Positions 22,765 to 31,451 of a stretch of DNA of 46,225 bases are shown piece after piece; within the stretch, counting starts at the first letter, position 1; each line of letters starts with the position of its first letter. The stretch is from Bacteroidales bacterium (GTDB taxonomy: Bacteria > Bacteroidota > Bacteroidia > Bacteroidales > Muribaculaceae): positions 1 through 46,225 of the forward strand of contig CAAGJW010000098.1 of assembly GCA_900770215.1 (NCBI GenBank). Reading direction: 5' to 3'. Both the position numbers and the translations under genes were made by a program. The notes beneath the pieces were generated by a model that saw only the letters and a list, made by a program, of their open reading frames with translations, searched no databases and was not told the DNA's origin.

Positions 22765-24822
22765 ATGTTAAACAAAGAACTGATGGATCGCGCTGCCAAC
22801 AACATTCGCATCTTGGCTGCCGCCATGGTTGAAAATGCCAAGTCGGGTCACCCTGGGGGTGCCATGGGGGGAGCCGATTTTATCAACGTGCTCTATTCAA
22901 GTTATATCATCAACGATCCCGACGATCCCACATGGTTTGCCCGCGACCGTTTCTTCCTCGACCCTGGTCACATGTCGCCCATGCTCTATGGCGTGCTTCA
23001 CTTGACGGGCAAGTACAGCATCGACGACATCAAGAGCTTTCGCAGCTGGGGTAGCCGGTGCCCCGGGCACCCCGAGGTCGACCCCGAGCACGGCATTGAG
23101 AACACCTCGGGTCCCCTGGGCCAAGGGCATGTAATGGCCGTGGGTTGTGCCATAGCCGAGCGGTTCATAAGCCAGCACTACAGTCCTGTATTCAGCCACA
23201 AGACCTACGCCTTCATCAGCGACGGCGGTGTGCAAGAGGGCATCTCCCAAGAGGCAGGTCGCATAGCTGGCTACCTGGGACTGAGCAATCTCATCATGTT
23301 CTACGACAGCAACGACGTGCAACTCTCGACCGACTGCGATGCAGTGAGCAACGAGGACACTGCAGCCAAGTACCGTGCCTGGAACTGGAATGTACTCGAA
23401 GTTGACGGCACCGACCCCGTTGCCATGGCCGAAGCTATAGAAAAAGCCCAGCACGAGACAATGCGCCCCACCCTGATTGTGGGACACACTATCATGGGGC
23501 GCGGCTGCGTGACAGCCGACGGGAAGAACTATGAAGGGCAGTGCAGCACCCACGGCAACCCGCTCAGCAAGTCGGGCGCAAGCTATGAGAAAACCATCGA
23601 GAACCTGGGCGGTGACCCACAAAACCCATGGGTCACCTTTGCCGAGGTAGCCGACCTCTATGCCAAGCGCAACAACGAGCTCAGGAAAATAGCAGCCGAG
23701 CGCAAGGCCCAAGAACGAAAGTGGATTGAAGCCAACCCCCAAAAGGCTCAAGAGCTCAAGAACTACATTGATGGCAAGATAGAGACCATCGACTACTCGG
23801 CCATAGCGCACAAACCCGGCATCGCCACACGCTCGGCAAGTGCCGACGTGCTGGCCGTGCTCGGCGAGAAGGAGCACAACATGATTGTGTCGTCGGCCGA
23901 CCTGGCCAACAGCGACAAGACCGAAGCCTTCCTGAAGAAAACAGGAGCCTTCAAGCCACACGACTTCACGGGCGCCTTCCTGCACAGCGGCGTCTCTGAG
24001 CTGGCAATGACAGCGATCATCAACGGCATAGCCCTGCACGGCGGCCTCATCGGGGCCTGCGCCACATTCTTTGTGTTCAGCGACTACATGAAGCCAGCAG
24101 TAAGACTGTCGGCACTCATGGAGCTTCCAGTGAAATTCATCTGGACACACGATGCATTCCGTGTGGGTGAAGACGGTCCCACCCACGAGCCCGTGGAGCA
24201 AGAGGCACAGATACGCCTGCTTGAAGAGCTCAAGAATCATCACGGCCGCAACAGCATGCTGGTGCTGCGTCCGGCCGATGCCGCCGAGACGACGGTGGCC
24301 TGGAAAATGGCCATGGAAAACACCGCCACCCCAACGGCCCTCATCCTCTCACGCCAGAATGTTGCCGACCTGCCCTCGCAGCACGGCAACGACTACGCAG
24401 CCCGATACAACGATGCACTGGGCACCCAGCGTGGAGGCTATGTAGTGATAGCCGAGGACAATGCCGACGTTGTGCTTGTGGGCAATGGCTCGGAAGTGGC
24501 GACACTCATCGAGGCTGCACGCATAGTTGCCGCAAGCGGCATCAAGGCTCAAGTGGTGTCGGTACCCTCGATCGGATTGTTCTTAAATCAAGACAAGGCC
24601 TATCGCGAGCAGGTGATTCCGGCAGGCGTGCCCACCTTCGGGCTCACAGCAGGATTGCCATCGACCTTGCTCAGGGTTGTCCCCGACGGCTACATCTATG
24701 GACTTGACCACTTCGGCGCATCGGCACCCTACAAGGTGCTGGAAGAAAAATTTGGTTTCACACCCGAAAATATCGCCAAAGAAGTCGAAAACTGGGTGAA
24801 AAAACAAAAAAAAACTGAATAA
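22765..24822 (+). CDS. tkt: Transketolase
   Basis: A 685-residue full-length transketolase, the thiamine-diphosphate enzyme that moves two-carbon units in the pentose phosphate pathway. The N-terminal ThDP domain has GHPGGAMGGADF and the binding motif SDGGVQEG with its downstream Asn (FYDSNDVQLST). The pyrimidine domain (about 350-520) has the catalytic Glu region ISEL-like HSGVSELAMTAI and THDAFRVGEDGPTHEPVEQ. The C-terminal domain includes VGNGSEVATLIEA. A single-gene unit: its own promoter, followed by ompA, which also has a promoter. Confidence 0.97.
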   Translation: MLNKELMDRAANNIRILAAAMVENAKSGHPGGAMGGADFINVLYSSYIINDPDDPTWFARDRFFLDPGHMSPMLYGVLHLTGKYSIDDIKSFRSWGSRCPGHPEVDPEHGIENTSGPLGQGHVMAVGCAIAERFISQHYSPVFSHKTYAFISDGGVQEGISQEAGRIAGYLGLSNLIMFYDSNDVQLSTDCDAVSNEDTAAKYRAWNWNVLEVDGTDPVAMAEAIEKAQHETMRPTLIVGHTIMGRGCVTADGKNYEGQCSTHGNPLSKSGASYEKTIENLGGDPQNPWVTFAEVADLYAKRNNELRKIAAERKAQERKWIEANPQKAQELKNYIDGKIETIDYSAIAHKPGIATRSASADVLAVLGEKEHNMIVSSADLANSDKTEAFLKKTGAFKPHDFTGAFLHSGVSELAMTAIINGIALHGGLIGACATFFVFSDYMKPAVRLSALMELPVKFIWTHDAFRVGEDGPTHEPVEQEAQIRLLEELKNHHGRNSMLVLRPADAAETTVAWKMAMENTATPTALILSRQNVADLPSQHGNDYAARYNDALGTQRGGYVVIAEDNADVVLVGNGSEVATLIEAARIVAASGIKAQVVSVPSIGLFLNQDKAYREQVIPAGVPTFGLTAGLPSTLLRVVPDGYIYGLDHFGASAPYKVLEEKFGFTPENIAKEVENWVKKQKKTE

Positions 24823-24868
24823 AATCGCTTTTTTTGAAAAAGAGTGCTTCCCATTCACAAAAAATATA

Positions 24869-24876
24869 TATATTTG
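24869..24876 (+). promoter_or_regulatory. -7 promoter element of ompA-like gene
   Basis: TATATTTG is a perfect TAnnTTTG, 68 bp before the ATG at 24945. No good -33 lies at the usual distance. The leader is very A/T-rich (a run of A residues just before the start region), a feature common on highly translated Bacteroidetes messages. Confidence 0.45.
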
Positions 24877-24944
24877 CACATAATTTGTTGTAGAATATAA
24901 TTTTTTAAGTGTTTAATTACAATAACAAAAAAAAACGTAAGTCT

Positions 24945-26177
24945 ATGAAAAAGATTACATTATTAGCATTTGCATGTGCAATGCTGATGGCACCTGCTGC
25001 AGTCAACGCTCAGGAGGTGACTTATGTTGAGGATCCAGCTCAAGGCTATCTGTTCAACAGAATGCAGGACAACTGGTTTGTTGAGGCAGAAGGCGGTGCT
25101 GGCGTCATGATGTCGAAGTACGACAAGCATGCCAAGTTTGGCGATCGCATTGGCCTGAAGGGCAATCTCGCTGTAGGCAAGTGGTTCTCTCCACTGTGGG
25201 GAGCACGCTTCGGCGGTGAGTTTGAGCAGCTCAAGGGTGCAACAGGCGCCTACTATGAGAGCGTGCTGGGCTACCGCAATGAGCTTGCCAAAGACGGCTT
25301 CCACAAGCAGCAATTCAACAACATTGGTGCATTTGGCGACTTGATGTTCAACCTCACCAACTGGGTGATGGGTTACAAGCCTGGTCGTTTCTACAACGCT
25401 GTGCTCTACGGCGGTATGGGCATTCACTGGGTATATTCTCGTGAGCTTCAGAACGACGACAAGGGCGACTGGAAGTATTCGGCCAACGAAGGCAAGGAGT
25501 CGCGCAACTTCAGCTTCCGTGCTGGTCTGTTGAACACCTTCCGTGTGAGCAACCACGTCAACATCCTGCTCGACCTGCGTTTCGACGAGATGCAAGAGCA
25601 TGTCGATGGCTGGAACGCTGGCAAGAGCTGGAACGAGATTCCTTCGGTACTCGTTGGTCTTTCTTACAAGTTCAACAAGACCGAGTGGAATGCACCTGTG
25701 GTTCCCGTTTGCCCCGAGATCAAGTACACCGATGCTTATGTTGACGACCTGCGTGCAAAACTTGAGGCTGCCAACCAGAACATTGCCAACCTGAAGCAGC
25801 AACTCGATGAGTGCCGCAACCGCAAGGCTCCCGAACCCGCTCCTGTGGCCGAGGCTCCTCTTGCAACTGTTTACTTCCCCATCAACGTTTCGAAGGTGGT
25901 GGGCGTGCAACAGAAGGTTGTTGACGCTGTAGGTGAAGTGATGAAGAATGAGTCGAACAACTACGTGCTCACTGGCTGGGCCGACAACTACACTGGCAAC
26001 AAGACCATCAACACCCGCCTGCGCAAAGAGCGTGTTGCTTCTGTTAAGAAGATGCTCGTGAAGAAGGGTATCGACGCTGGCCGTCTCGATGCACAGATCA
26101 ACGATGGCGAGCTCACCAACTATGGTGCAAAGGCTGCTTCGCTTGACCGTGCCGTCACTATCAACCGTGCCAAGTAA
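24945..26177 (+). CDS. OmpA family outer-membrane protein
   Basis: A 410-residue protein with a signal peptide (MKKITLLAFACAMLMAPAAV then NAQ), an N-terminal region of alternating hydrophobic strands that should form a small barrel (about 30-250), a coiled-coil-like spacer (about 265-300: LRAKLEAANQNIANLKQQL), and a C-terminal OmpA peptidoglycan-binding domain (about 310-410). In that domain the Asp of GWADNYTG and Arg of RLRKERVASVKK are the expected diaminopimelate-binding residues. Codons such as GCT, GGT and CGT are noticeably more frequent than in neighbours, consistent with very high expression. The start at 24945 fits the signal peptide. A strong terminator follows. Confidence 0.93.
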   Translation: MKKITLLAFACAMLMAPAAVNAQEVTYVEDPAQGYLFNRMQDNWFVEAEGGAGVMMSKYDKHAKFGDRIGLKGNLAVGKWFSPLWGARFGGEFEQLKGATGAYYESVLGYRNELAKDGFHKQQFNNIGAFGDLMFNLTNWVMGYKPGRFYNAVLYGGMGIHWVYSRELQNDDKGDWKYSANEGKESRNFSFRAGLLNTFRVSNHVNILLDLRFDEMQEHVDGWNAGKSWNEIPSVLVGLSYKFNKTEWNAPVVPVCPEIKYTDAYVDDLRAKLEAANQNIANLKQQLDECRNRKAPEPAPVAEAPLATVYFPINVSKVVGVQQKVVDAVGEVMKNESNNYVLTGWADNYTGNKTINTRLRKERVASVKKMLVKKGIDAGRLDAQINDGELTNYGAKAASLDRAVTINRAK

Positions 26178-26208
26178 TTCTACCCTATAGAATTTAGCAA
26201 CTTATCAA

Positions 26209-26240
26209 AGTCCCGCTTGCACAAAGCGGGGCTTTTTTTT
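26209..26240 (+). terminator. Rho-independent terminator of the ompA-like gene
   Basis: A 10-bp stem (26209-26218 with 26224-26233, one G-U pair) and 5-nt loop are followed by eight T residues. It overlaps the promoter of the next gene. Confidence 0.9.
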
Positions 26241-26247
26241 ACCTTTG
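26216..26247 (+). promoter_or_regulatory. Promoter of the MATE gene embedded in the upstream terminator
   Basis: CTTG (26216-26219) lies in the terminator's stem and loop, a 20-bp gap follows, and TACCTTTG (26240-26247), a perfect -7 box, begins on the last T of the U-tract. The start codon is 36 bp further on. Confidence 0.55.
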
Positions 26248-26283
26248 CAGGCCCACAAATTATTACTAAAACAACAGCAACGC

Positions 26284-27714
26284 ATGGCAACATTGAAGAA
26301 AGACGCATTACTGGCAATGATACGCGATGGCAAGCCCATGACGTTGCAGCAGGAGCTGCGCCTCACTGCGCTGTTGTCGATGCCTGCAATACTGGCACAG
26401 CTCACGTCGATACTGATGCAATATATCGATGCATCGATGGTGGGACGACTGGGAGCCGACGACTCAGCCTCGATAGGCCTGGTATCTACCACGATATGGC
26501 TTTTTGCCGGCGTGTGCAATGCTGCAACCACCGGATTCTCGGTACAAGTGGCCCACCTCATTGGAGCTGGCCGTCCTGCCGAAGCCCGCTCGGTGCTGAG
26601 ACAGTCGATCATCACCATAGTCGTCTTCGGGTTGGCTGTAGGCTTGGCAGGATGCTTGATAAGTCCATTTTTGCCCACATGGTTAAGAGGAAATGAGCAC
26701 ATCACAAGTAAAGCGTCAACCTATTTCCTTATTTTTTCGCTGGCCATCCCATTCCTCACGCTCGACTTCCTATCGAGCGGGATGCTCAGGAGCAGCGGCA
26801 ATATTAAAGTGCCAAGCATGCTCAACGTGATGATGGGCGTGCTCGATGTGGTTTTCAATTTCTTCTTGATTTTCCCTGCCCACAATCTGCAAATCATGGG
26901 CATCGATTTCACCTTGCCAGGAGCCAACATGGGTGTGACCGGAGCCGCACTGGGCACATTTCTGGCCGAAATGATCACTTGCTTTGCCATGTTCTACTAC
27001 ATGTGCTTCAAGTCTAAAGAGCTGCGACTCAACCAGGAGCATGGAAACTTCACCCCCCAGCGGCAATGCTTGAAAAAAGCATTTAAAATAGGATTCCCGA
27101 TGGGGCTGCAACACATCATCATGTGCAGCGCCCAAATCACCATCACTGCAATCGTTGCGCCACTGGGTAGCATAGCACTGGCAGCCAACACATTTGCCAT
27201 CACAGCCGAGAGCCTGTGCTACATGCCAGGCTATGGCATAGCCGATGCTGCAACCACACTGGTGGGACAAAGCATAGGAGCAGCGCGACGCGACCTGACA
27301 CGCCGGTTTGCCAACATCACGGTAGTCATGGGCATGACAGTGATGGGGCTCATGGGTGTGCTCATGTGGATGGGTGCACCGCTCATGATGGAAATCATGT
27401 CGCCAGTGCCAGGCATCATCGAGCAAGGCGCTGCAGCCCTGCGCATCGAAGCATGGGCCGAACCCATGTTTGCAGCTGCCATTGTGAGCTATGGCATCTT
27501 TGTGGGAGCAGGCGACACCCTCATCCCCTGCGGGATGAATATTGTGAGCATGTGGGGCGTGCGCATCACCCTGTCGGCACTGTTTGTGTTGCACTTTCAC
27601 ATGGGGCTCACTGGAGTGTGGACAGCCATGTGCATTGAACTCATATTCCGCGGCAGCATCTACTTGCTGCGCCTGAAATCGGACCGCTGGATAAAAATAA
27701 AGCACAAAGAGTGA
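26284..27714 (+). CDS. MATE family efflux transporter
   Basis: A 476-residue, twelve-helix antiporter of the multidrug and toxic-compound extrusion family. The two halves are repeats: LTALLSMPAILAQLTSILMQYIDASMVG near the N-terminus and IGFPMGLQHIIMCSAQITITAI (about 265-290) in the second half are the matching first helices. The start is the ATG at 26284 (MATLKKDALL); a TTG at 26245 lies inside the -7 box and is excluded. Substrate unknown. Transcribed from its own promoter that shares DNA with the ompA terminator. Confidence 0.92.
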   Translation: MATLKKDALLAMIRDGKPMTLQQELRLTALLSMPAILAQLTSILMQYIDASMVGRLGADDSASIGLVSTTIWLFAGVCNAATTGFSVQVAHLIGAGRPAEARSVLRQSIITIVVFGLAVGLAGCLISPFLPTWLRGNEHITSKASTYFLIFSLAIPFLTLDFLSSGMLRSSGNIKVPSMLNVMMGVLDVVFNFFLIFPAHNLQIMGIDFTLPGANMGVTGAALGTFLAEMITCFAMFYYMCFKSKELRLNQEHGNFTPQRQCLKKAFKIGFPMGLQHIIMCSAQITITAIVAPLGSIALAANTFAITAESLCYMPGYGIADAATTLVGQSIGAARRDLTRRFANITVVMGMTVMGLMGVLMWMGAPLMMEIMSPVPGIIEQGAAALRIEAWAEPMFAAAIVSYGIFVGAGDTLIPCGMNIVSMWGVRITLSALFVLHFHMGLTGVWTAMCIELIFRGSIYLLRLKSDRWIKIKHKE

Positions 27715-27766
27715 AACAGGTACGTTTTGCAGGAATTTGTATCACATGGCAAATCTGCAAAGAGCG

Positions 27767-27774
27767 TACTTTTG
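27767..27774 (+). promoter_or_regulatory. -7 promoter element of the DUF3737-patB pair
   Basis: TACTTTTG is a perfect TAnnTTTG, 45 bp before the ATG at 27820. No -33 TTTG is seen at normal spacing (a TTTG at 27736-27739 is 27 bp away). Confidence 0.4.
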
Positions 27775-27819
27775 CAAAAGAAAAAAATAACAACATCAAT
27801 ACTACATTTCATAGTCATC

Positions 27820-28662
27820 ATGCAAACAATAAAAGACAAAATCTACGGGGGCGAGCGGCCACTATTTGGCCTGCGTGACACCAAGCTATACAACGTGACC
27901 ATCGATGAGGGAGAATCGGGCATCAAGCTGTGTCACAATATTGAGGCACACAATTGCAGGTTTGTTGGAAAATACCCGTTTTGGCACGTGTATGGGTCGG
28001 TGATATCCAACTGCCACTTTGAACCAGGCTCACGCTCGGCCATATGGTACAGCGACGACATGCTCATGACCGACACCGTCATCAATGCCCCCAAGCTATT
28101 TCGCGAGATGAACCGCGTGGAGCTGCGCAACGTGACCATCAACGATGCCGACGAGACACTGTGGCGCGTCAACGACCTGAAGGTAGAAAATCTCACCCTG
28201 CACGGCGGCACCTACCCTTTCATGTTTTGCAGCAACGTGAAAGTCGACGGCCTTGTGAGCGACAGCAAGTATGTGTTTCAGTATGTGAAAAATGCCGAGA
28301 TACACCATGCCAAAATCACGACCAAAGACTCCTTCTGGGAGACCGACAATGTGACCATCTACGATTCAGAGCTCAATGGCGAATACCTCGGGTGGCACTC
28401 CCGCAACTTGAAGCTCGTGCGTTGCCACATCAGCGGAGAGCAGCCACTGTGCTACGCTGAAAACCTGGTGCTAGAGGACTGCACCTTCGATGCCAAGTGC
28501 GACCGAGCCTTTGAGGAATCGACGGTAGAGGCTACGATAAAGGGGGCAATCACCGAAATCAAGAACCCTACAAGCGGTCACATTGTGGCCGACAGCATAG
28601 GCCACGTCACTATCGACCAATATATCAAGCAACCTGCCAATTGCATCATTGAGACACGATGA
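27820..28662 (+). CDS. DUF3737 family beta-helix protein
   Basis: A 280-residue protein of the DUF3737 family. The opening GGERPLFGLRDTKLYNVTIDEGESGIKLC, read in segments, shows the family start, and the body is a run of about 20-residue repeats with N-x-x-L/V-x-N-C/V-T strands, predicted to fold as a right-handed beta-helix like pectate-lyase-type proteins. No catalytic residues can be assigned. The start is the ATG at 27820; the longer open frame begins with TTG upstream of the promoter. It overlaps the C-S lyase gene by 4 bp (ATGA), and the pairing suggests a linked role not yet known. Confidence 0.88.
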   Translation: MQTIKDKIYGGERPLFGLRDTKLYNVTIDEGESGIKLCHNIEAHNCRFVGKYPFWHVYGSVISNCHFEPGSRSAIWYSDDMLMTDTVINAPKLFREMNRVELRNVTINDADETLWRVNDLKVENLTLHGGTYPFMFCSNVKVDGLVSDSKYVFQYVKNAEIHHAKITTKDSFWETDNVTIYDSELNGEYLGWHSRNLKLVRCHISGEQPLCYAENLVLEDCTFDAKCDRAFEESTVEATIKGAITEIKNPTSGHIVADSIGHVTIDQYIKQPANCIIETR

Positions 28663-29840
28663 TGAAATACAATTTTGACCAGATCATCGAGCGCCGGGGC
28701 ACCAACTCCTACAAGTGGGACACTCCCAGCGATGGCGATGTGATACCGATGTGGGTGGCCGACATGGATTTTTGTACAGCTCCCGCCGTGACCGAAGCGG
28801 TGATGCGACGCGCCCGGCATGGCATATACGGATATGTGACTGTGCCCGAAGTATTTTACCAAGCTACTATCAACTGGTTCAAAACCCGTCACCACTGGAC
28901 CATAGAACGCGACTGGATACTCTACACGAGCGGAGTCGTTCCAGCCATATCGGCAATTATCAAGGCTTTCACAAGCCCGGGCGACAAAGTGATTGTGCAA
29001 CAACCGGTATATAATTGCTTCTTCTCCTCGATACGCAACAATGGCTGCGAGATAGTCGACAATGCACTCATAGCCACCCACGACACCTATGTAATGGACT
29101 ATGATGACCTCGACAAGAAAACTCAAGACGACAAGGTGAAGCTGCTCTTGCTGTGCAATCCACACAACCCCACAGGACGAGTGTGGACTCGCGAGGAGTT
29201 GTCGCAAGTGGGCGAGATATGCGCACGTAACCATGTGATTGTGGTGAGCGACGAGATACATTGCGAACTCACGATGCCTGGCTACGACTATGTGCCCTAT
29301 GCATCAATATCGCTCGAGATGCAAGACCAGAGCATCACGTGCGTCTCGCCCAGCAAGGCCTTCAACACCGCAGGGCTGCAGATTGCCAACATTGTGACCA
29401 ACCATGATGAATGGCGCAGAAAGATAGACGGTGCCATCAACGACAACGAGGTGTGCGACGTGAATCCTTTCGGCGTTGAAGCGCTCATCGCTGCCTACAA
29501 TCAAGGCGCCGACTGGCTTGAGCAGCTGAGGCATTACCTGTGGCAAAACTACACAGCACTCAAGAACTATTTCAAACAGCACATGCCGGCGTGCAAAGTG
29601 AATAAACTCGAGGCCACCTATCTGGTGTGGGTCAACATCGAGTCGACAGGTCTGACGAGCGACCAGCTTACACAGCTGCTGCTCAGTGAGGGAAAAGTGA
29701 TGGTCAACAGCGGTACCATGTACGGCCAGGACCATGGCGAGGGATACATACGCATCAATATTGCTTGCCCAAGGGCACGCATGCTCGAGGGGCTGGAGCG
29801 CATTGCCCATGTCGTCGAGCGCCTGGATCAAAGCTCGTGA
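28659..29840 (+). CDS. patB: PatB/MalY-type PLP-dependent C-S lyase (cystathionine beta-lyase-like)
   Basis: A 393-residue fold-type I PLP enzyme. The MalY/PatB hallmarks are visible: MKYNFDQIIERRGTNSYKWD at the N-terminus, WVADMDF near 33, LLCNPHNPTGRVWT (about 165-178), SDEIHCEL, and the PLP lysine in SPSKAFNTAGLQ (about 230). Such enzymes cleave cystathionine or cysteine to release thiol or sulfide, ammonia and pyruvate. Two adjacent ATG codons (28659 and 28662) are possible starts; the first overlaps the stop of the DUF3737 gene. Confidence 0.93.
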   Translation: MMKYNFDQIIERRGTNSYKWDTPSDGDVIPMWVADMDFCTAPAVTEAVMRRARHGIYGYVTVPEVFYQATINWFKTRHHWTIERDWILYTSGVVPAISAIIKAFTSPGDKVIVQQPVYNCFFSSIRNNGCEIVDNALIATHDTYVMDYDDLDKKTQDDKVKLLLLCNPHNPTGRVWTREELSQVGEICARNHVIVVSDEIHCELTMPGYDYVPYASISLEMQDQSITCVSPSKAFNTAGLQIANIVTNHDEWRRKIDGAINDNEVCDVNPFGVEALIAAYNQGADWLEQLRHYLWQNYTALKNYFKQHMPACKVNKLEATYLVWVNIESTGLTSDQLTQLLLSEGKVMVNSGTMYGQDHGEGYIRINIACPRARMLEGLERIAHVVERLDQSS

Positions 29841-29889
29841 TAAGCAACGACAGCACAGCGATTCCACGTTATACACCGCCACACACAGT

Positions 29890-29940
29890 AAGGGGAACTC
29901 GGCAACGCACAATGTTGCCAGGTTCCCCTTGAAGTTGCTT
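29890..29940. terminator. Bidirectional stem-loop between convergent patB and GH57 genes
   Basis: Outer arms AAGGGGAAC and GTTCCCCTT (29890-29898, 29932-29940) and inner arms GCAAC and GTTGC form a nearly continuous 17-bp stem with one mismatch and a 7-nt loop. U-tracts are weak on both strands. Confidence 0.7.
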
Positions 29941-29958
29941 TGATGAGATAATGTGTAT

Positions 29959-31404
29959 TTATTTCTTCTTGGCAGCCGTCTTCTTGGCAGCCGTCTTCTT
30001 GGCAACGGGCTTCTTTGCCTTAGCGTGAGGCTTGGCAGGGGCAGCGTCCTTGTCATGCGACTTTGCATCATCGTTGCCTGCTACAGGGAAATCGCCAGTA
30101 GTGTCCTTGACGATGTTGTTGCGCATCATCTCCACCTCGTGCTTGAGCTCGTTGATTTCGGTCTCCTGGTTGCGAATCGTGAGCAACAGCGAGTTGAGCT
30201 CTTCATTGTCGATATTCTCAGGATACTGCTCCTCGACACGTATAATGAAATCGCTCAGCACGTTCATGTAGTTGGTAAAGGCCATGTAGGGCGAGTCGTA
30301 GGGGCTGTAGTGGGAATGAACCGACCCATCCTGGCTGTGCTTGGTGCTCATGTAGAAGAAGTGGTCGCTGGCTTGCAGGTAATACCAGTCTTGCTTGATG
30401 CGGCGGTCGCGGCACAAGCGCACACGCTCGCCTATGGAATACAACTTGTGCACAGCCTCCTGCTGAAGGGTGTTTCCCAGCCACGCACTTGTGTCGCGTT
30501 CCTCATCGGCCCAGCTGATGGGGTGCATCACCGAGAGCTGGTCGACGGGCTTCATCTTGGCCACGACCTCGCTCGGAGTCCAGAACTGTATCCCCTTCTG
30601 GGCTGCAAAACGAGGCAGGGCCTTCATAAACTCAAAGATGCCACTCTCGCGCGGTTGCAGCTCGCCAAAGGTCTCGTAGTTCATAAACAGGTTCACAATC
30701 TGCTCCTCGGCAGGGAGCTCGGCTATCCAATTGATGTATTTGTCGGCAGTCAAGGGATAGCTGGCCCATTCTGAATTGCTGAAACGGAAAGCAATGTCAT
30801 CGCTCAACTTAGAGTTCTTGAGCAGCAGTTTCAACTTGGGCACGACGGGAGAATTGTAGATGTAGTTGGGCGATTTCCAGCCAAGGATGTGCTTGGCTCC
30901 ATCGGTGATAACGCCATTGAAGCCCATAGAGGCAACAACTGCCGAGATATCGTCGTCATAGATGAGCTCGGTGTTGCGAAACACCTTGGGGCGCTGCCCA
31001 AAGAGCTGATAGATCTTGTTGTCGTGGTCCTTGACTTGCTGCACAAACTCGTCCTGGTCCTCAAGCGAGGCAAGCGAGTGGGCATAGGTCTCGCTCAAGA
31101 ACTCGACACAACCGGTGTCGGCAAGCTCCTTCATCGAGTCGATAAACTCGGGCACATATTGCTCGAGCTGCTCGAGTGCGGTACCGCTTATTGAGAATGC
31201 CACTTTGAAGTTCTTGCCGTTTTCCTTTATCATGTTGAGCAGCATCTCGTTGGCAGGCAAGTAGGAGCGCTGTGCAATGCGGGTGATGATGTCGTCGTTG
31301 GAAAAATCGTCGTAATAGTAATGGTCATTACCGATGTCAAAGAACCTGTAGGTCTTCAACCGGAATGGCTGATGTATCTGGAAATAAAAACAAATCGCCT
31401 TCAT
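29959..31404 (-). CDS. GH57 family alpha-amylase-like protein with Lys/Ala-rich tail
   Basis: A 481-residue protein of glycoside hydrolase family 57, third gene of the glycogen operon. The family opening is clear (FQIHQPFRLKTY, His11-Gln12-Pro13). RNTELIYDDD supplies the likely nucleophile Glu146. The motif that normally reads MDYETFGE reads MNYETFGE here, so the expected catalytic Asp is Asn242 (codon AAC). A predicted coiled coil (about 397-435) and acidic linker lead to a 25-residue tail rich in Lys and Ala (AKKTAAKKTAAKKK) resembling histone H1 tails. No signal peptide, so it acts in the cytoplasm. It may be a non-hydrolytic or altered family member acting on glycogen. It starts 47 bp after the glycosyltransferase. 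Confidence 0.88.
   Translation of the reverse strand: MKAICFYFQIHQPFRLKTYRFFDIGNDHYYYDDFSNDDIITRIAQRSYLPANEMLLNMIKENGKNFKVAFSISGTALEQLEQYVPEFIDSMKELADTGCVEFLSETYAHSLASLEDQDEFVQQVKDHDNKIYQLFGQRPKVFRNTELIYDDDISAVVASMGFNGVITDGAKHILGWKSPNYIYNSPVVPKLKLLLKNSKLSDDIAFRFSNSEWASYPLTADKYINWIAELPAEEQIVNLFMNYETFGELQPRESGIFEFMKALPRFAAQKGIQFWTPSEVVAKMKPVDQLSVMHPISWADEERDTSAWLGNTLQQEAVHKLYSIGERVRLCRDRRIKQDWYYLQASDHFFYMSTKHSQDGSVHSHYSPYDSPYMAFTNYMNVLSDFIIRVEEQYPENIDNEELNSLLLTIRNQETEINELKHEVEMMRNNIVKDTTGDFPVAGNDDAKSHDKDAAPAKPHAKAKKPVAKKTAAKKTAAKKK
29965..30009 (-). repeat. 15-bp tandem repeat encoding the GH57 Lys/Ala tail
   Basis: Two identical 15-bp units (CTTCTTGGCAGCCGT on the plus strand, 29965-29979 and 29980-29994) and a third degenerate unit encode repeats of Thr-Ala-Ala-Lys-Lys. 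Such repeats can gain or lose units by slippage without changing frame. Confidence 0.75.
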
Positions 31405-31451
31405 TGTTGTGTAAAGTATTTAATTTAAAACGTGATGAATAGTAAAGCAGT

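Noticed and set aside
22897..24243. 448-codon open frame on the minus strand inside transketolase
   Set aside because: It is antisense to an intact, highly conserved gene, is rich in His, Val and Gly as expected of a GC-biased shadow frame, and has no family motif.
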